64,000 nt of DNA from Geobacter sp. OR-1 (GTDB taxonomy: Bacteria; Desulfobacterota; Desulfuromonadia; Geobacterales; DSM-12255): NCBI RefSeq assembly GCF_000813145.1, contig NZ_BAZF01000018.1, positions 23,830 through 87,829 on the forward strand, in the 5' to 3' direction. The position numbers and the translations under genes are program-made. This document shows positions 1 to 12,850 of the stretch, piece by piece (within the stretch, counting starts at the first letter, position 1; each line of letters begins with the position of its first letter). The notes beneath the pieces were generated by a model. That model made no database searches and was not told the origin of the DNA. It worked only from the letters and a program-made list of their open reading frames with translations.

Positions 1-832
1 CGATGTTGTCGCCGGCACGCCCTTCGTCGAGCAGTTTGCGGAACATTTCCACGCCGGTGACGGTGGTCTTGGCAGTGGTCTTGATTCCAACGATCTCGAC
101 TTCTTCACCAACCTTGACGATACCGCGTTCTACCCTGCCGGTGGCTACTGTACCACGACCGGAGATGGAGAAGACGTCTTCTACCGGCATAAGGAACGGC
201 TTGTCAATGGCGCGCTCAGGCTCGGGAATGTAGCTGTCTACGGCGTCCATGAGGGCAAAGATGGAAGACTCTGCGAGCTCACCTTTTTCACCGTTGAGTG
301 CCTGAAGGGCGGACCCTTTGATGATGGGTACATCGTCACCGGGGAAGTCGTAGCTGGAGAGCAGTTCGCGGATCTCAAGCTCGACGAGTTCGAGAAGCTC
401 GGCATCATCTACCATGTCTGCCTTGTTGAGGTAGACTACTATGTAAGGCACACCTACCTGACGGGCAAGCAGGATATGCTCGCGGGTCTGGGGCATGGGG
501 CCGTCTGCCGCGGAAACAACAAGGATTGCACCGTCCATCTGTGCAGCGCCGGTGATCATGTTCTTTACGTAGTCGGCGTGACCAGGGCAGTCAACGTGGG
601 CATAGTGACGCTTATCGGTTTCGTACTCTACGTGAGCGGTGGCGATGGTGATGCCGCGCTCACGCTCTTCCGGGGCGTTGTCGATCTGATCGAATGCCTT
701 GAACTCGGCCTGACCTTTGCCTGCCAGAACTTTCGTGATTGCCGCTGTCAGGGTCGTCTTGCCGTGGTCTACGTGACCGATCGTCCCTATGTTTACGTGC
801 GGCTTATTCCTCTCAAATTTTGCCTTTGCCAT
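1..832 (-). CDS. tuf: Elongation factor Tu, copy 1 (C-terminal part beyond the left edge)
   Basis: EF-Tu is the GTPase that carries aminoacyl-tRNA to the ribosome. The ATG is at 830-832 and the reading frame is open to base 1, so about 277 of roughly 396 residues are present. The P-loop GHVDHGKT lies at residues 19-26. Aligned base for base with the second copy (16297-17487) there are no gaps and, by my count, 12 substitutions. Two change the protein: Asn for Thr at residue 9, and Ser for Pro in the sequence ELAExS. It is the last visible gene of the str operon, 27 bases after fusA. Because it is truncated by the window, only its antisense frames look open on the plus strand. Confidence 0.97.
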   Translation of the reverse strand, partial: MAKAKFERNKPHVNIGTIGHVDHGKTTLTAAITKVLAGKGQAEFKAFDQIDNAPEERERGITIATAHVEYETDKRHYAHVDCPGHADYVKNMITGAAQMDGAILVVSAADGPMPQTREHILLARQVGVPYIVVYLNKADMVDDAELLELVELEIRELLSSYDFPGDDVPIIKGSALQALNGEKGELAESSIFALMDAVDSYIPEPERAIDKPFLMPVEDVFSISGRGTVATGRVERGIVKVGEEVEIVGIKTTAKTTVTGVEMFRKLLDEGRAGDNI

Positions 833-859
833 AACCGAGTCCCTCCTTAATAAAGGATG

Positions 860-2938
860 TTATCCCTTAACTTTTGCGACTATTTCTTCTGAAACAGATT
901 TAGGAACCTGCTCATAGTGATCAAACGTCATCGTATATGTTGCACGGCCCTGCGTTGCAGAGCGTACGTCGGTTGCATAACCAAACATCTGTGCCAAGGG
1001 AACCATTGCTGCGACAACTTGAGCACCGGCACGGCTCTCCATGCCCATAATCCTGCCACGTCTTGAGTTCAGGTCACCAATGACTTCACCCATGTATTCT
1101 TCCGGAACAACGACCTCAACAGACATAATCGGCTCAAGAAGGACAGGTGACGCCTTTTGGCACCCTTCCTTGAAACCCATGGAGCCGGCAATCTTGAATG
1201 CCATCTCCGAAGAGTCAACTTCATGGTATGAACCATCAATAAGGGTTACCTTGACATCGACAACAGGAAATCCGGCCATCACGCCACTCTCGGTGGCCTC
1301 CTGAATACCCTTGTCAACGGCAGGAATATATTCGCGCGGCACGACACCGCCCTTGATAGCGTCAACAAATTCATAACCCTTACCCGGTTCCTGCGGCTCA
1401 ACTTCAAGCCATACATGGCCATACTGACCGCGACCACCAGACTGCCTTACAAACTTGCCCTCTACTTTGACTTTCTTGCTTATGGTTTCACGGTAAGCAA
1501 CTTGAGGCTTGCCAACGCTAGCCTCAACCTTGAACTCGCGCATGAGACGGTCAACAATAATCTCAAGATGCAATTCACCCATCCCGGAAATGATTGTCTG
1601 ACCAGTTTCCTCGTCAGTCTTGATTCGGAAGGAGGGATCTTCACTAGCAAGCTTAGCCAGACTTGCACCGAGTTTATCCTGATCAGCCTTAGTCTTTGGC
1701 TCAATTGCAATATGAATAACCGGCTCAGGGAATTCGATCGACTCAAGAATTACGGCATGATCTTCAGGGCAAAGAGTATCGCCAGTAGTCGTATACTTCA
1801 GACCGACTGCTGCGGCAATATCGCCGGCATACACTTCCTTGATCTCTTCACGCTTATTCGCATGCATTTTCAAGATACGGCCGATTCGCTCTTTTTTCCC
1901 TTTAGTCGAATTATATATATATGAACCAGATGAAAGGGTGCCGGAATACACACGGAAGAAACAAAGCTGGCCAACGAACGGGTCGGTCATAATCTTGAAC
2001 GCAAGAGCTGCAAACGGTTCGGCATCAGAGGCATTACGCTCGATTTCTGCCTCAGTGTCAGCATCAATGCCCTTGATTGCAGGGATATCCAAAGGAGACG
2101 GGAGGTAATCCACAACCGCGTCAAGGAGTGGCTGAACGCCTTTATTCTTAAATGATGACCCGCAGATAACAGGGCATATCTTAATATCGATAGTCGACTT
2201 ACGGATTGCAGCCTTTATTTCATCAATGGTAAGCTCTTCACCACCGAGATATTTTTCCATAAGAACATCATCATGGCTTGAAACCTCCTCAACAAGCTTC
2301 TCACGATATTCCTGAGCCAGATCGAGCAGATCGCCCGTAAGCTCCTCTTCGTGAAAGCTTGCACCCAGAGACTCCTCATCCCAAACGATTGCTTTCATTC
2401 TAACAAGATCAACAATACCCTTGAAAGTATCTTCTGAACCAATCGGAAGCTGAATCGGAACCGGGTTAGCCTTGAGCCGGTCCTTTATCATGTTAATGCC
2501 ACGGAAAAAGTCCGCACCCACACGGTCCATCTTGTTAATAAAAGCTATACGCGGAACCCTGTATTTATCGGCCTGACGCCATACCGTCTCAGACTGCGGC
2601 TCAACACCACCAACAGAACAAAATACCGCTACCGACCCGTCAAGCACCCTCAACGAGCGCTCTACCTCAATAGTGAAGTCAACATGACCAGGCGTGTCGA
2701 TTATATTGATGCGATGATCGTCCCAAGTACAGGTCGTAGCTGCAGAGGTAATAGTAATACCCCTCTCCTGCTCCTGCTCCATCCAATCCATGGTTGCAGT
2801 ACCATCATGCACTTCGCCAATCTTATGAGAAACCCCGGTATAATAGAGTATTCGCTCAGTTGTTGTGGTTTTTCCAGCATCAATATGGGCCATAATGCCG
2901 ATATTGCGTGTATTTTCAAGTGATACCAAACGTGCCAC
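860..2938 (-). CDS. fusA: Translation elongation factor G
   Basis: EF-G is the 692-residue GTPase that drives ribosomal translocation and, with RRF, ribosome recycling. The P-loop AHIDAGKT is at residues 17-24, followed by DTPGHVDF and NKMD in the G domain. The C-terminal half has the usual domain III-V motifs, including the [11 protein letters not shown] stretch of domain IV. The start codon is GTG (2936-2938), supported by a GGAGGA ribosome binding site just upstream. It lies between rpsG and tuf in the canonical rpsL-rpsG-fusA-tuf order. Length and motifs match standard bacterial EF-G; nothing suggests the shorter antibiotic-protection paralogues. Confidence 0.98.
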   Translation of the reverse strand: MARLVSLENTRNIGIMAHIDAGKTTTTERILYYTGVSHKIGEVHDGTATMDWMEQEQERGITITSAATTCTWDDHRINIIDTPGHVDFTIEVERSLRVLDGSVAVFCSVGGVEPQSETVWRQADKYRVPRIAFINKMDRVGADFFRGINMIKDRLKANPVPIQLPIGSEDTFKGIVDLVRMKAIVWDEESLGASFHEEELTGDLLDLAQEYREKLVEEVSSHDDVLMEKYLGGEELTIDEIKAAIRKSTIDIKICPVICGSSFKNKGVQPLLDAVVDYLPSPLDIPAIKGIDADTEAEIERNASDAEPFAALAFKIMTDPFVGQLCFFRVYSGTLSSGSYIYNSTKGKKERIGRILKMHANKREEIKEVYAGDIAAAVGLKYTTTGDTLCPEDHAVILESIEFPEPVIHIAIEPKTKADQDKLGASLAKLASEDPSFRIKTDEETGQTIISGMGELHLEIIVDRLMREFKVEASVGKPQVAYRETISKKVKVEGKFVRQSGGRGQYGHVWLEVEPQEPGKGYEFVDAIKGGVVPREYIPAVDKGIQEATESGVMAGFPVVDVKVTLIDGSYHEVDSSEMAFKIAGSMGFKEGCQKASPVLLEPIMSVEVVVPEEYMGEVIGDLNSRRGRIMGMESRAGAQVVAAMVPLAQMFGYATDVRSATQGRATYTMTFDHYEQVPKSVSEEIVAKVKG

Positions 2939-2970
2939 GAAATTCCTCCAAAATCTCTGCTATATATAAA

Positions 2971-3441
2971 CTACCAGCGGTAGTGCGCAAATGCCCTGTT
3001 GGCTTCCGCCATCTTGTGAGTGTCTTCACGCTTCTTCACCGCAGCCCCGCGGTTGTTATAGGCATCGAGAATCTCACCAGCCAGCTTGTCCGTTGCCGTC
3101 TTTTCAGACCTTGCGTTTGCATAACGAGCAAGCCAGCGCATCGCGAGAGAATTCCGGCGATCAGTCCTTACCTCAACTGGCACCTGATATGTGGACCCGC
3201 CAACTCTTCTCGACTTGACTTCCAAGGTCGGCTTGACATTGTCAAGCGCCTTCTTGAGAACCTTTAGCGCATCTTCATTCGCACGCTGAGCCACCAGATC
3301 AAGAGCTGCGTACAACGCACGCTCAGCCGTACTTTTCTTCCCATCACTCATTATAATATTAACGAACTTGGCAACAGTCCGGTCATTATACTTCGGATCC
3401 GGCAAAATAACGCGCTTAGCCACTTCTCTTCTTCTTGGCAT
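2971..3441 (-). CDS. rpsG: 30S ribosomal protein S7
   Basis: S7 is a primary 16S rRNA binding protein that nucleates assembly of the 30S head. The 156-residue product begins MPRRREV and has the expected length and basic character for bacterial S7. It lies 35 bases downstream of rpsL and 32 bases upstream of fusA, so it is co-transcribed in the str operon. In E. coli S7 represses its own operon by binding the rpsL-rpsG intercistronic RNA. Here that gap is only 35 bases and I saw no comparable structure, so any feedback would have to act elsewhere, perhaps in the long leader upstream of rpsL. Confidence 0.98.
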   Translation of the reverse strand: MPRRREVAKRVILPDPKYNDRTVAKFVNIIMSDGKKSTAERALYAALDLVAQRANEDALKVLKKALDNVKPTLEVKSRRVGGSTYQVPVEVRTDRRNSLAMRWLARYANARSEKTATDKLAGEILDAYNNRGAAVKKREDTHKMAEANRAFAHYRW

Positions 3442-3476
3442 ACAAACCTCTCGAATAGTTCTAAATAAAACAGCTT

Positions 3477-3848
3477 TTATTTAGGCCTTTTTGCCCCGTA
3501 CTTGGATCGACTCTTTTTCCTGTCTTTTACCCCAACCGAATCCAGGGTTCCACGCACAATATGATAACGCACACCCGGAAGGTCCTTAACCCTACCACCC
3601 CTTATCAGAACAACCGAGTGCTCCTGAAGGTTATGGCCGACCCCCGGAATATAAGAAGTCACCTCTATCCCATTTGTAAGACGAACCCTTGCAACCTTCC
3701 GCAACGCAGAGTTCGGCTTCTTCGGGGTCGTCGTATAAACCCTAGTACAAACCCCACGCTTTTGCGGACAACACTTAAGCGCCGGAGCAGTGGACTTGTC
3801 TTTTTTACTCGCCCTTCCAATTCGAATCAGCTGATTAATCGTCGGCAT
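3477..3848 (-). CDS. rpsL: 30S ribosomal protein S12
   Basis: S12 sits at the decoding centre and monitors codon-anticodon pairing. The 123-residue protein has the invariant [13 protein letters not shown] segment and the [13 protein letters not shown] loop. The lysines of these two segments, which are the classic streptomycin-resistance positions, are both the wild-type residue. It is the first gene of the str operon and follows a roughly 300-base leader carrying two promoter-like sequences. The gene begins with ATG at 3846-3848. Confidence 0.98.
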   Translation of the reverse strand: MPTINQLIRIGRASKKDKSTAPALKCCPQKRGVCTRVYTTTPKKPNSALRKVARVRLTNGIEVTSYIPGVGHNLQEHSVVLIRGGRVKDLPGVRYHIVRGTLDSVGVKDRKKSRSKYGAKRPK

Positions 3849-4160
3849 AATTTACTCGATCTCCCAACAATATTGATCCCAACGCTTCCGCAAAGAAGCG
3901 AATCGACAACCTAACAGATTCCATCAAGCAATGTCAATTCTTTTTATCCAAAAAGCAGAAAAAATTACTTTGATCCGCCGCAATGCGCGGACAATTCCAA
4001 CCAATGGACTTTTCCAGAGCTGCACACTCACCGCGAACGAATTAATCGGTGGGAGAATGGAATAGGTGTAGGGCCGGAATTACTACCGGCATCTCCATTC
4101 AATGCTATTTACGTAATACTAAATAGCGGTTCGCGGCGTTTATTATCTTAAAGACGGATT
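3849..4160 (-). promoter_or_regulatory. Long structured 5' leader of the str operon
   Basis: About 310 bases separate the distal promoter from rpsL with no open frame of note. Several inverted repeats lie inside it: 4104-4110 with 4121-4127 (seven pairs, ten-base loop), the ends of 4055-4099 enclosing a smaller GCCGG/CCGGC stem, CACCG/CGGTG around 4028-4049, and CGCTTC/GAAGCG at 3883-3900 just before the rpsL ribosome binding site. The structures are read directly from the sequence. A regulatory role such as ribosomal-protein feedback is inference. Confidence 0.5.
3908..3937 (-). promoter_or_regulatory. Proximal promoter candidate for rpsL (P2)
   Basis: Reading the minus strand, TTGACA (3932-3937) is followed after 18 bases by TAGGTT (3908-3913). 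The -35 is consensus and the -10 is weaker than that of P1. It lies about 60 bases upstream of the rpsL start and would give a short leader containing only the 3883-3900 hairpin. Confidence 0.5.
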
Positions 4161-4189
4161 TATATAATTCATTACCGCCTGGCTGTCAA
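4161..4189 (-). promoter_or_regulatory. Distal promoter of the str operon (P1)
   Basis: On the minus strand TTGACA (4184-4189) and TATATA (4161-4166) are separated by exactly 17 bases, a near-ideal sigma-70 promoter. It begins 22 bases downstream of the rpoC terminator, so the str operon is expressed independently of rpoBC. Confidence 0.8.
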
Positions 4190-4210
4190 TGTTTTTTTCT
4201 TGTTAGCAGC

Positions 4211-4249
4211 AAAAAAAAGTCTGGCGCACCACATGTAGCAGTGCGCCAG
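4211..4249 (-). terminator. Rho-independent terminator after rpoC
   Basis: A perfect nine-base stem, CTGGCGCAC (4221-4229) with GTGCGCCAG (4241-4249), is followed in the minus direction by eight consecutive T residues (the A run 4211-4218). It lies 32 bases past the rpoC stop. Confidence 0.92.
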
Positions 4250-4280
4250 AGCAAAGTGATACAGCAAGATAAGAGACAAT

Positions 4281-7200
4281 CTATTCTTCTACGGAATCGT
4301 CTTCATCATCAATATCATCGATTTCGTCAACGATGACTGCCGCAGGTATAGGCATTTCCGGTAGCCCTTCAGGCTCGTCCAATTGCATCTTTAGATGACG
4401 ATAGCGCGCAAGACCAGTCCCCGCCGGTATCAAACGGCCCATAATTACGTTCTCTTTAAGCCCGCGCAAGCTGTCAACCTTGCCTTCAATTGCTGCCTGA
4501 GTAAGTACCTTTGTGGTTTCCTGGAACGACGCAGCAGATATGAATGACTCGGTCGACAAGGAAGCCTTTGTAATGCCCAAGAGTAAAGGTTCTGCAATTG
4601 CAGGCCTGCCCCCCTTATCAAGCACCCTTTCGTTCTCCTCCTCAAACACGAATCTTTCCAGCTGATCGTCTACCAGCATGGTGGTATCGCCAGCATCCTT
4701 AACCCTTACGCGGCGCAACATCTGCCGAACTATTGTCTCGATATGCTTATCGTTTATCTTAACGCCCTGGAGTCGGTACACTTCCTGAACCTCGTCCACC
4801 AGGTATTTGGCAAGTTCCTTAAGGCCAAGCACCCTTAGAATATCGTGTGGGTTGGAGGAGCCATCCATAAGCGGCTCGCCGGCCCTTACGTGGTCGCCTT
4901 CATGGACGCTTATATGCTTGCCCTTCGGGATGAGATATTCCTTTTCCTCGCCAATATCGGGCCGGACAACAACCTTTCTCTTCCCTTTGGCGTCCTTGCC
5001 GAAAGACACGACCCCGTCGATTTCAGAAATCACTGCGAAATCCTTTGGCTTTCGTGCCTCAAACAGCTCGGCAACCCGAGGCAGACCACCGGTGATATCC
5101 TTGGTCTTGGTGGTCTCGCGAGGGATCTTGGCAATGACATCACCGGCATTGACAAAAGACTCGTCCTGGACCGAAATATTTGCTCCCTGAGGAAGGAAAT
5201 AACGCCCCATGGTGCTTTCGCCGACCTTTGCCGTCTTGCCGGTTTCATCTTTAATCGTGATACGAGGCCTCTTGTCGGCGTCACGCGACTCGATGATGAC
5301 CTTTCTGGAAAGACCTGTTACTTCGTCGACCTGCTCTTCCATTGTAACGCCTTCGACGATGTCACCGAATTTTATCTTACCGGCAACTTCAGTAAGAATT
5401 GGCATCGTGTAAGGGTCCCATTCGGCAAGCGTTTGGCCGGGTTTGACCATTTCGTCCTGCTTAAGTTTGATCTTTGCGCCATAAACTACCGAGTATCGTT
5501 CTCTCTCGCGTCCGGTCTCATCAACCACGGCAATTTCGCCGTTTCGGTTCATTACTATATTGTTCTTAATGACGACGTCACCGTCACGCTCTTCGTTAAC
5601 AACCGAGTTGATATTGATATACTTGACCCGACCTTCTGTCCTGGCTTCGAGAGAGGTCTGTTCAGCACGACGGGATGCAGTCCCGCCGATATGGAAGGTT
5701 CTCATTGTCAGCTGGGTACCCGGCTCGCCAATGGACTGAGCCGCAATAACACCGACAGCTTCGCCCATATTTACCAGATGGCCACGGGCAAGATCCCGGC
5801 CGTAGCACATGGCGCAAATGCCGCGGCGGCTTTCGCAGGTGAGCACAGAGCGTATCTTAACCCGCTCAAGCCCCGCATCTTCGATCTTCTTAACCAGCCC
5901 TTCATCAATCTCAGTACCACTTGCGACAAGTACCTCGCCGGTAACGGGGTCAAGAATGTCTTCGAGTGCAACTCGTCCGAGGATTCTATCCCCTATATGC
6001 TCGATGATTTCGCCACCTTCGATAAGAGCAGAAACCATAAGGCCATCGATAGTGCCGCAATCAGGTTCGGTGATTATTGCATCTTGGGCAACGTCGACAA
6101 GCCGACGGGTCAGGTATCCCGAGTTCGCGGTTTTTAGAGCGGTATCGGCAAGACCCTTTCTGGCCCCGTGAGTCGAGATGAAGTACTGTAGAACCGTCAA
6201 CCCTTCGCGGAAGTTTGCCGTAATCGGGGTTTCAATGATTTCACCGGAAGGCTTGGCCATAAGCCCCCTCATCCCGGCAAGCTGCCTGATCTGCTGCGCT
6301 GAACCTCGGGCTCCCGAATCCGCCATCATGTGAATGGCATTGAAAGAAGTGATTTTCAGTTCCTTCCCGTCGTCCGGGGAGAAAACCGTTTCCTTTGATA
6401 TATTGTCCAGCATCTCCTTGGCAATATCTTCCGTCGCCTTTGCCCAGATGTCGATTACCTTGTTGTAGCGCTCGCCGTCGGTAATAAGACCTTCGGTATA
6501 CTGGTTCTGGATTTCTTTAACCTCTTCAGAGGCTCTGTCAATAATTGCATACTTGCCTTCAGGGATCTGCATGTCGTTAATGCAGATGGAAATACCGGCC
6601 AATGTCGAGTAACGGAAACCGATTTCCTTGAGGCGGTCAGCAAGAATTACCGTTTCTTTGTTTCCGGCAAGACGGTAACAGACGTCAACAAGGTTGGACA
6701 GTTCCTTCTTGGACATGGTCTTGTTTATTGTGCTGAACGGCACCGCTGCCGGAAGGATATCCCTGAGAATCACGCGCCCGACTGTTGTTTTTATCCGCTC
6801 GGGCTTATCATCGCTGGCAATCAGGTTCTTCATTCTGACTTCGATCGGAGCCTGCAAGTCTACTTCGCCGGCATCAAAAGCGATACGAACCTCTGCCGGA
6901 GAGGAGAAAATCTTCCCAAAGCCCTTTACTCGCTGCCATACTTCGTTTCCGGTCTTCTTATCGATTTTCGGTTTACCGTTTTCGTCCAGAACCCTCTCGA
7001 ACTCCTTGTCCCTGGTCATATGATACGTTCCCAGAACCATGTCCTGTGATGGAACAATAATCGGCTTACCATGGGCCGGTGAGAGGATGTTGTTGGTGGA
7101 CATCATGAGGACGCGGGCTTCAACCTGGCTTTCAATGGAAAGCGGGAGATGGACAGCCATCTGGTCGCCGTCAAAGTCGGCGTTAAAGGCAGTACAAACC

Positions 7201-8555
7201 AGCGGATGCAGCTGAATCGCCTTCCCTTCGATCAAAACAGGCTCGAATGCCTGGATGCCAAGCCGGTGCAGAGTCGGAGCGCGGTTAAGCAATACAGGGT
7301 GCTCCTTGATGACCTCCTCGAGAACGTCCCAGACCTCTGGACGCTCCTTTTCAACCATCTTCTTTGCACTCTTTATTGTTGTAACATAGCCGCGCTCTTC
7401 CAATTTATTGTAAATAAAGGGCTTAAACAGCTCCAAAGCCATTTTCTTCGGCAAGCCGCACTGGTGAAGCTTCAATTCCGGGCCGACAACAATAACCGAA
7501 CGTCCGGAATAGTCGACTCGCGTACCGAGAAGGTTCTGCCGGAAACGACCCGACTTCCCTTTGAGCATATCAGACAGTGACTTAAGGGGGCGCTTGTTGG
7601 GGCCAGCAATCGCACGGCCACGGCGACCGTTATCGAAAAGGGCATCAACAGCTTCCTGCAACATCCGCTTTTCGTTTCTTATGATCACCTCCGGAGCCTG
7701 CAGCTCCATCAGGCGCTTGAGACGGTTGTTACGGTTAATAACCCGACGGTAAAGATCGTTAAGGTCCGAAGTGGCAAAACGCCCGCCATCCAGAGGCACC
7801 AACGGCCGCAACTCCGGAGGAAGAACCGGGATACACTCAAGGATCATCCATTCCGGACGGTTGCCGGAAACCTTGAACGCTTCCACAACCTTGAGTCTTT
7901 TGGCCACCTTTTTCCGTTTTGCCTCGCTGTTGGCCTCCTGCATTTCCAGTCTGAGGCTATCAGCAAGGCCATCGAGATCGAGAGATCTCAGGCAATCCCG
8001 AATGGCAGCAGCTCCCATTCCGGCAGTAAAGCTGTTGCCAAGGTCATCAAAGGCCTTTTGGTATTGGTCCTCTGACATTACATCGCCAAAAGAAAGCGTT
8101 GTGGTGCCCGGATCGATAACAACATATGCCTCAAAGTAAAGAACTCTTTCGAGGTCTTTCAAGGTCATGTCCAGCAGGTTACCGATCCTTGAAGGAAGCG
8201 ACTTCAGGAACCAGATGTGAGCAACCGGTGTGGCAAGGTCAATGTGGCCCAAACGTTCGCGTCTTACCTTTGACGGGATAACCTCGACGCCACACTTCTC
8301 GCAGACAATCCCGCGATGCTTCATCCTTTTATACTTACCGCAGTTGCATTCGTAGTCCTTTGTCGGACCGAATATTTTCGCGCAGAAAAGACCGTCACGT
8401 TCCGGCTTGAATGTCCGGTAATTGATGGTTTCCGGCTTCTTTACCTCTCCAAAAGACCGCTCGCGGATCTTCTCGGGAGAAGAGATGGATATCCGTATTG
8501 CCGAAAAGTGCAAAGGGTCCTTCGGTTTATCAAAAAAATTAAAGAGATCGTCCAA
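4281..8555 (-). CDS. rpoC: RNA polymerase beta' subunit
   Basis: This is the catalytic largest subunit of RNA polymerase, 1424 residues. The N-terminal zinc ribbon has cysteines at 70, 72, 85 and 88. The absolutely conserved magnesium-binding motif NADFDGDQM is present near residue 460, and the second zinc site is marked by [11 protein letters not shown]. The C-terminus is acidic. The start codon is TTG (8553-8555), chosen because AAGGAGG lies seven bases upstream and the product begins MDDLFNFF as in relatives. It follows rpoB by 74 bases and ends at a strong terminator. No insertion or truncation is seen relative to the family. Confidence 0.98.
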   Translation of the reverse strand: MDDLFNFFDKPKDPLHFSAIRISISSPEKIRERSFGEVKKPETINYRTFKPERDGLFCAKIFGPTKDYECNCGKYKRMKHRGIVCEKCGVEVIPSKVRRERLGHIDLATPVAHIWFLKSLPSRIGNLLDMTLKDLERVLYFEAYVVIDPGTTTLSFGDVMSEDQYQKAFDDLGNSFTAGMGAAAIRDCLRSLDLDGLADSLRLEMQEANSEAKRKKVAKRLKVVEAFKVSGNRPEWMILECIPVLPPELRPLVPLDGGRFATSDLNDLYRRVINRNNRLKRLMELQAPEVIIRNEKRMLQEAVDALFDNGRRGRAIAGPNKRPLKSLSDMLKGKSGRFRQNLLGTRVDYSGRSVIVVGPELKLHQCGLPKKMALELFKPFIYNKLEERGYVTTIKSAKKMVEKERPEVWDVLEEVIKEHPVLLNRAPTLHRLGIQAFEPVLIEGKAIQLHPLVCTAFNADFDGDQMAVHLPLSIESQVEARVLMMSTNNILSPAHGKPIIVPSQDMVLGTYHMTRDKEFERVLDENGKPKIDKKTGNEVWQRVKGFGKIFSSPAEVRIAFDAGEVDLQAPIEVRMKNLIASDDKPERIKTTVGRVILRDILPAAVPFSTINKTMSKKELSNLVDVCYRLAGNKETVILADRLKEIGFRYSTLAGISICINDMQIPEGKYAIIDRASEEVKEIQNQYTEGLITDGERYNKVIDIWAKATEDIAKEMLDNISKETVFSPDDGKELKITSFNAIHMMADSGARGSAQQIRQLAGMRGLMAKPSGEIIETPITANFREGLTVLQYFISTHGARKGLADTALKTANSGYLTRRLVDVAQDAIITEPDCGTIDGLMVSALIEGGEIIEHIGDRILGRVALEDILDPVTGEVLVASGTEIDEGLVKKIEDAGLERVKIRSVLTCESRRGICAMCYGRDLARGHLVNMGEAVGVIAAQSIGEPGTQLTMRTFHIGGTASRRAEQTSLEARTEGRVKYININSVVNEERDGDVVIKNNIVMNRNGEIAVVDETGRERERYSVVYGAKIKLKQDEMVKPGQTLAEWDPYTMPILTEVAGKIKFGDIVEGVTMEEQVDEVTGLSRKVIIESRDADKRPRITIKDETGKTAKVGESTMGRYFLPQGANISVQDESFVNAGDVIAKIPRETTKTKDITGGLPRVAELFEARKPKDFAVISEIDGVVSFGKDAKGKRKVVVRPDIGEEKEYLIPKGKHISVHEGDHVRAGEPLMDGSSNPHDILRVLGLKELAKYLVDEVQEVYRLQGVKINDKHIETIVRQMLRRVRVKDAGDTTMLVDDQLERFVFEEENERVLDKGGRPAIAEPLLLGITKASLSTESFISAASFQETTKVLTQAAIEGKVDSLRGLKENVIMGRLIPAGTGLARYRHLKMQLDEPEGLPEMPIPAAVIVDEIDDIDDEDDSVEE

Positions 8556-8629
8556 TGTAAAGCCTCCTTATAGTGAGGAGTTTATCCTGCAGACGACGCG
8601 GTCGTAGCGCGTCAGTATATTCAGGCAGA

Positions 8630-11600
8630 TCACTCGTCTTCGTTCTCGAGCAGTTCAACGTCCAGACAAAGGGACTGAAGCTCCTTGATCAAAACGTTAA
8701 ATGACTCCGGCAATCCAGGCTCAAGGGTATGTTTACCCTTGACAATAGCCTCGTACATCCGGGTTCGGCCTGCCACGTCGTCAGACTTGACAGTAAGGAA
8801 CTCCTGAAGTGCATAGGCTGCCCCGTAAGCCTCCATGGCCCAGACTTCCATTTCCCCCAGACGCTGGCCGCCGAATTGCGCCTTACCGCCGAGAGGCTGT
8901 TGGGTAACAAGGCTGTACGGACCGATTGACCGGGCGTGAATCTTGTCATCGACCAAGTGATGGAGCTTAAGGACATACATAACGCCAACCGTGACCTTAT
9001 GCTTGAACGAGTCTCCGGTTTTGCCGTCATACAGAGTAACCTGGGCAGAGCTATCGAAGCCGGCTTTCTTGAGCATTCCCTGGATATTCTCTTCAGTGGC
9101 GCCCTCAAAAACCGATGATGCCATCGGCACGCCGCGCTTCAATCTTTTCGCGACATTGTGCAGTTCATCTTCTTCCAGTGAATCGATGAACTTGTTCATG
9201 TCCTTGTCGGTGTAGACATCCTTGATTGCCTTCTTTATGGCCTCGGCAGGAGAGTTCTTTTCCAGCAGCTCTTCTATTTTCCAACCGATCCCTTTAGCGG
9301 CCCACCCAAGATGGGTTTCCAGAATCTGTCCCACGTTCATACGTGAAGGAACGCCGAGGGGGTTCAAAACGACCTCGACCGGACGGCCATCTTCCATATA
9401 TGGCATATCCTCTTCCGGAAGGATTCGGGAAACGACACCCTTGTTACCGTGACGCCCTGCCATCTTGTCACCGACCTGCAGCTTGCGCTTGATGGCAATA
9501 TAAACCTTTACCATCTTGATGACGCCCGGAGGGAGGTCATCGCCACGCTTCAGCTTCTGGATCTTATCGTCAAAAACGTACCTGATCAAATCGATCTTCT
9601 GATAAAGATTCGACAGGAGTTGCGATACCTTGTCTTCGACATCGTCGCCATCGCTGACTGATATCTCATCCCACCTTTCGAGCGGAATGGTTCCGAGCAG
9701 CTCATCGGTGATCTTCTTGTCCTTGGCAAGCAGAATCTTGCCATCTTTTCCCTCTATCTTGACTGCCGATGTCCTGCCTACGAGAAGCCTTTTGAGTTTC
9801 CCGAGTGCGGAATCACGAATGATACGAATTTCGTCCTGTTCATCCTTGCGGAGCTTCTCCTCCTCGGCCCGTTCAATGATCTCTGTTCTGGCATCCTTGT
9901 CAGAGCCTTTACGGGAGAAGATCTTGGCCCCGATAACCGTGCCTTCCACGCCTGGCGGAACGCGAAGTGATGTGTCCCTGACATCGCCGGCCTTTTCTCC
10001 GAAAATTGCGCGCAAAAGTTTTTCTTCCGGAGACAGCTGAGTTTCACCTTTTGGGGTGATCTTGCCGACCAGGATGTCTCCCGGCTTGACCTCAGCACCG
10101 ATACGAATAATCCCTGATTCATCCAGGTCCTTGAGAGTCTCCTCGCCAAGGTTCGGTATATCGGCAGTGATCTCTTCCTTGCCCAGCTTGGTGTCCCGGG
10201 CAACACACTCGAACTCTTCAATATGAATCGAGGTATAACGGTCATCCTTGACCAGCTTTTCCGAGATAAGAATGGAGTCCTCGAAATTGTAACCACCCCA
10301 CGGCATGAACGCGACTACAATATTCTGGCCGAGAGCCAACTCTCCCATGTCTGTAGAAGGTCCGTCAGCAATTACGTCGCTTCGCTTGACATGATCTCCG
10401 ACCTTGACCACCGGACGCTGGTTGATGCAGGTGTTCTGATTGGATCGGGCAAACTTGATCAGGTTGTAAATGTCAACGCCGGTGCCCATCTCATCGAATT
10501 CATCGTCATCGATCTTGACAACGATCCTGGAAGCATCGACCGACTCGACAACGCCGTTGTGGCGGGCAACAACCGAAACACCGGAATCACGCGCAACAAC
10601 CCGCTCCATGCCGGTACCGACGAGCGGCGAATCGGCACGCAGCAACGGAACCGCCTGGCGCTGCATGTTGGATCCCATCAAGGCCCGGTTGGCGTCGTCG
10701 TTCTCAAGGAACGGGATCAGTGATGCGGCAACGGAAACCAGCTGCATTGGAGCCACGTCCATCAACTCGATCTCATCGCGTCCCACCAGGACAAACTCGC
10801 CGGATTTTCTGGCCGATACATAGTCGGCCTCAAAACGACCGTCCTTATCCATCTCGGCATTTGCCTGGGCAATGGCATGACCTTCTTCTTCCAAGGCGGA
10901 GAAGAAGCGGACTTCGTTGGTAACCTTGCCTTCCTTTACTATCCGGTACGGAGTCTCAACGAAACCATGTTCATTGATCCGTGCATAAGTGGAAAGCGAG
11001 GCGATAAGACCGATGTTCGGTCCTTCCGGGGTTTCAATCGGACAGACTCGACCGTAGTGGGTCGGATGAACGTCTCGAACCTCGAAGCCAGCACGTTCAC
11101 GGGTCAGGCCCCCAGGTCCCAGGGCCGACAGACGCCGCTTGTGAGTAACCTCGGAAAGCGGGTTGGTCTGGTCCATAAACTGCGACAGCTGGGAGGAGCC
11201 GAAAAACTCCTTCACAACTGCAGATACCGGCTTGGAGTTAATGAGATCGTGCGGCATGAGGTTCTCGACCTCCTGCAGACTCATCCTCTCTTTAATTGCC
11301 CGTTCCATCCTGACCAGTCCGATGCGGTACTGGTTCTCCAGCAGTTCACCGACAGCACGAACGCGACGATTCCCGAGATGATCGATATCATCGATATTCC
11401 CTTTGCCGTTCTTCAGGTCAATCAGGTACCGGACTACCTCAAGCACATCCTCTTTGGTAAGCACCTGGCAATCAAGCGGGGTGGTGAGACCCAGTTTGTG
11501 ATTGAGTTTGAGCCGGCCGACTGCAGAGAGGTCATAGCGCTCCGGATTGAAGAACAGATTGCCGAAAAGCGCCACAGCACTCTTAATCGTAGGAGGATCG

Positions 11601-12742
11601 CCCGGGCGCAGTCTGCGATAAATCTCAATCAAGGCATCATCAGTCGTCGAAATCTTGTCAATGATGATGGTGTCCCGGAAAGAGGAGGTCGCATGAGTTC
11701 CGTCAATGAACAACACCTGGAAAGTCTCTATGCCACGGGCGCGAAGCTCTATCAGCTTCGACTGGGTGATCTCTTCGTTACATTCAATCAGTATCTCGCC
11801 GGTAGAAGGGTCGACGATGTCATGGCACGAAAAACGGCCAATGACCTCTTCCTCAGAAATCGGGATCTGGGAAATCTCGTGCTCTTCCATCTTCCTGATC
11901 GCTGCTTTGGTAAATTTCCGATTAGCTTTGAGAAGAACCTCGCCACTCTTGGCGTCGACAATATCGCTAGTGGCCTTTTGATTAATCAAAAGCTCTGGAT
12001 CAGCAGCCTTTGCAAGCCTTTCGCCACTAACAACGATTGATTCGCTACGGTAATAATAATTCAGCAGCTCTTCAGTCGTATAACCAAGTGCCTTAAGAAG
12101 AACGGTTGCCGGCATCTTGCGCCGACGGTCGATCCTAACGTAAAGAATATCTTTATGATCAAACTCGAAGTCGAGCCATGACCCGCGGTACGGGATCACG
12201 CGAGCCGAATAGAGCACCTTCCCGCTTGAGTGTGTTTTTCCTTTGTCATGATCGTAAAATACGCCTGGTGAACGATGGAGCTGGCTGACGATAACCCGCT
12301 CGGTACCGTTAATGATAAAGGTGCCATTATCGGTCATGAGGGGTATTTCGCCGAAATAAACCTCCTGCTCCTTTATGTCCCGGATTGATCTGGCGTTGCT
12401 GTCCTTGTTGACGTCCCAGACAACGAGCCTGACCTTCACTTTCATCGGAGCCGCAAATGTCATCCCTCTCTGATGACATTCCTCCACATCGTACTTTGGC
12501 GTTCCTAGGGAATATGACACATATTCGAGAGAAGCAGTTTCACTGAAGTCCCTGATCGGGAACACGCTGCGGAACACTGCCTCAAGGCCAAAGTTTTTTC
12601 TTGCATCAATTGGCACTTCAAGTTGCAGGAACCGCTTATATGAATTTTTTTGGATGTCAATCAGGTTGGGTATGTCGATAATTTTCTTTATTTTTGCGAA
12701 GTTTTTGCGAAGAAGGGGGTTATTCGCGATAGAATACGCCAT
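8630..12742 (-). CDS. rpoB: RNA polymerase beta subunit
   Basis: The beta subunit forms the RNA polymerase active-site cleft and the rifampicin pocket. The 1370-residue product begins [15 protein letters not shown] at an ATG (12740-12742) preceded by AAGGAG at eight bases. A longer TTG frame from 12808 has no such signal and is rejected. The rifampicin region reads wild type, with [17 protein letters not shown] followed by [13 protein letters not shown]. The conserved GPNIGLI and AGRHGNKGV segments are present. The gene follows rplL after a hairpin-containing gap and precedes rpoC. Confidence 0.98.
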   Translation of the reverse strand: MAYSIANNPLLRKNFAKIKKIIDIPNLIDIQKNSYKRFLQLEVPIDARKNFGLEAVFRSVFPIRDFSETASLEYVSYSLGTPKYDVEECHQRGMTFAAPMKVKVRLVVWDVNKDSNARSIRDIKEQEVYFGEIPLMTDNGTFIINGTERVIVSQLHRSPGVFYDHDKGKTHSSGKVLYSARVIPYRGSWLDFEFDHKDILYVRIDRRRKMPATVLLKALGYTTEELLNYYYRSESIVVSGERLAKAADPELLINQKATSDIVDAKSGEVLLKANRKFTKAAIRKMEEHEISQIPISEEEVIGRFSCHDIVDPSTGEILIECNEEITQSKLIELRARGIETFQVLFIDGTHATSSFRDTIIIDKISTTDDALIEIYRRLRPGDPPTIKSAVALFGNLFFNPERYDLSAVGRLKLNHKLGLTTPLDCQVLTKEDVLEVVRYLIDLKNGKGNIDDIDHLGNRRVRAVGELLENQYRIGLVRMERAIKERMSLQEVENLMPHDLINSKPVSAVVKEFFGSSQLSQFMDQTNPLSEVTHKRRLSALGPGGLTRERAGFEVRDVHPTHYGRVCPIETPEGPNIGLIASLSTYARINEHGFVETPYRIVKEGKVTNEVRFFSALEEEGHAIAQANAEMDKDGRFEADYVSARKSGEFVLVGRDEIELMDVAPMQLVSVAASLIPFLENDDANRALMGSNMQRQAVPLLRADSPLVGTGMERVVARDSGVSVVARHNGVVESVDASRIVVKIDDDEFDEMGTGVDIYNLIKFARSNQNTCINQRPVVKVGDHVKRSDVIADGPSTDMGELALGQNIVVAFMPWGGYNFEDSILISEKLVKDDRYTSIHIEEFECVARDTKLGKEEITADIPNLGEETLKDLDESGIIRIGAEVKPGDILVGKITPKGETQLSPEEKLLRAIFGEKAGDVRDTSLRVPPGVEGTVIGAKIFSRKGSDKDARTEIIERAEEEKLRKDEQDEIRIIRDSALGKLKRLLVGRTSAVKIEGKDGKILLAKDKKITDELLGTIPLERWDEISVSDGDDVEDKVSQLLSNLYQKIDLIRYVFDDKIQKLKRGDDLPPGVIKMVKVYIAIKRKLQVGDKMAGRHGNKGVVSRILPEEDMPYMEDGRPVEVVLNPLGVPSRMNVGQILETHLGWAAKGIGWKIEELLEKNSPAEAIKKAIKDVYTDKDMNKFIDSLEEDELHNVAKRLKRGVPMASSVFEGATEENIQGMLKKAGFDSSAQVTLYDGKTGDSFKHKVTVGVMYVLKLHHLVDDKIHARSIGPYSLVTQQPLGGKAQFGGQRLGEMEVWAMEAYGAAYALQEFLTVKSDDVAGRTRMYEAIVKGKHTLEPGLPESFNVLIKELQSLCLDVELLENEDE

Positions 12743-12850
12743 TAAGGGGTCTCCTTTGTTGCTAGGCTCCAAAAGCGTCAAACACTCTTGGCTGACTACC
12801 TGAATCAAGCAATTTCAAGTAGTTGGCGTCACGAAGCACAAGCCCGCCAA

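Noticed and set aside
4845..6137. 430-codon plus-strand frame opposite rpoC
   Set aside because: It is an antisense shadow of a gene with strong motif support; its translation shows no domain and its frame matches the codon structure of rpoC.
10877..12040. 387-codon plus-strand frame opposite rpoB
   Set aside because: Antisense shadow; no recognisable sequence and it lies wholly inside rpoB.
12743..12808. Upstream extension of rpoB to a TTG at 12808
   Set aside because: It adds 22 residues not found in other beta subunits and lacks a ribosome binding site, while the ATG at 12742 has AAGGAG at good spacing.
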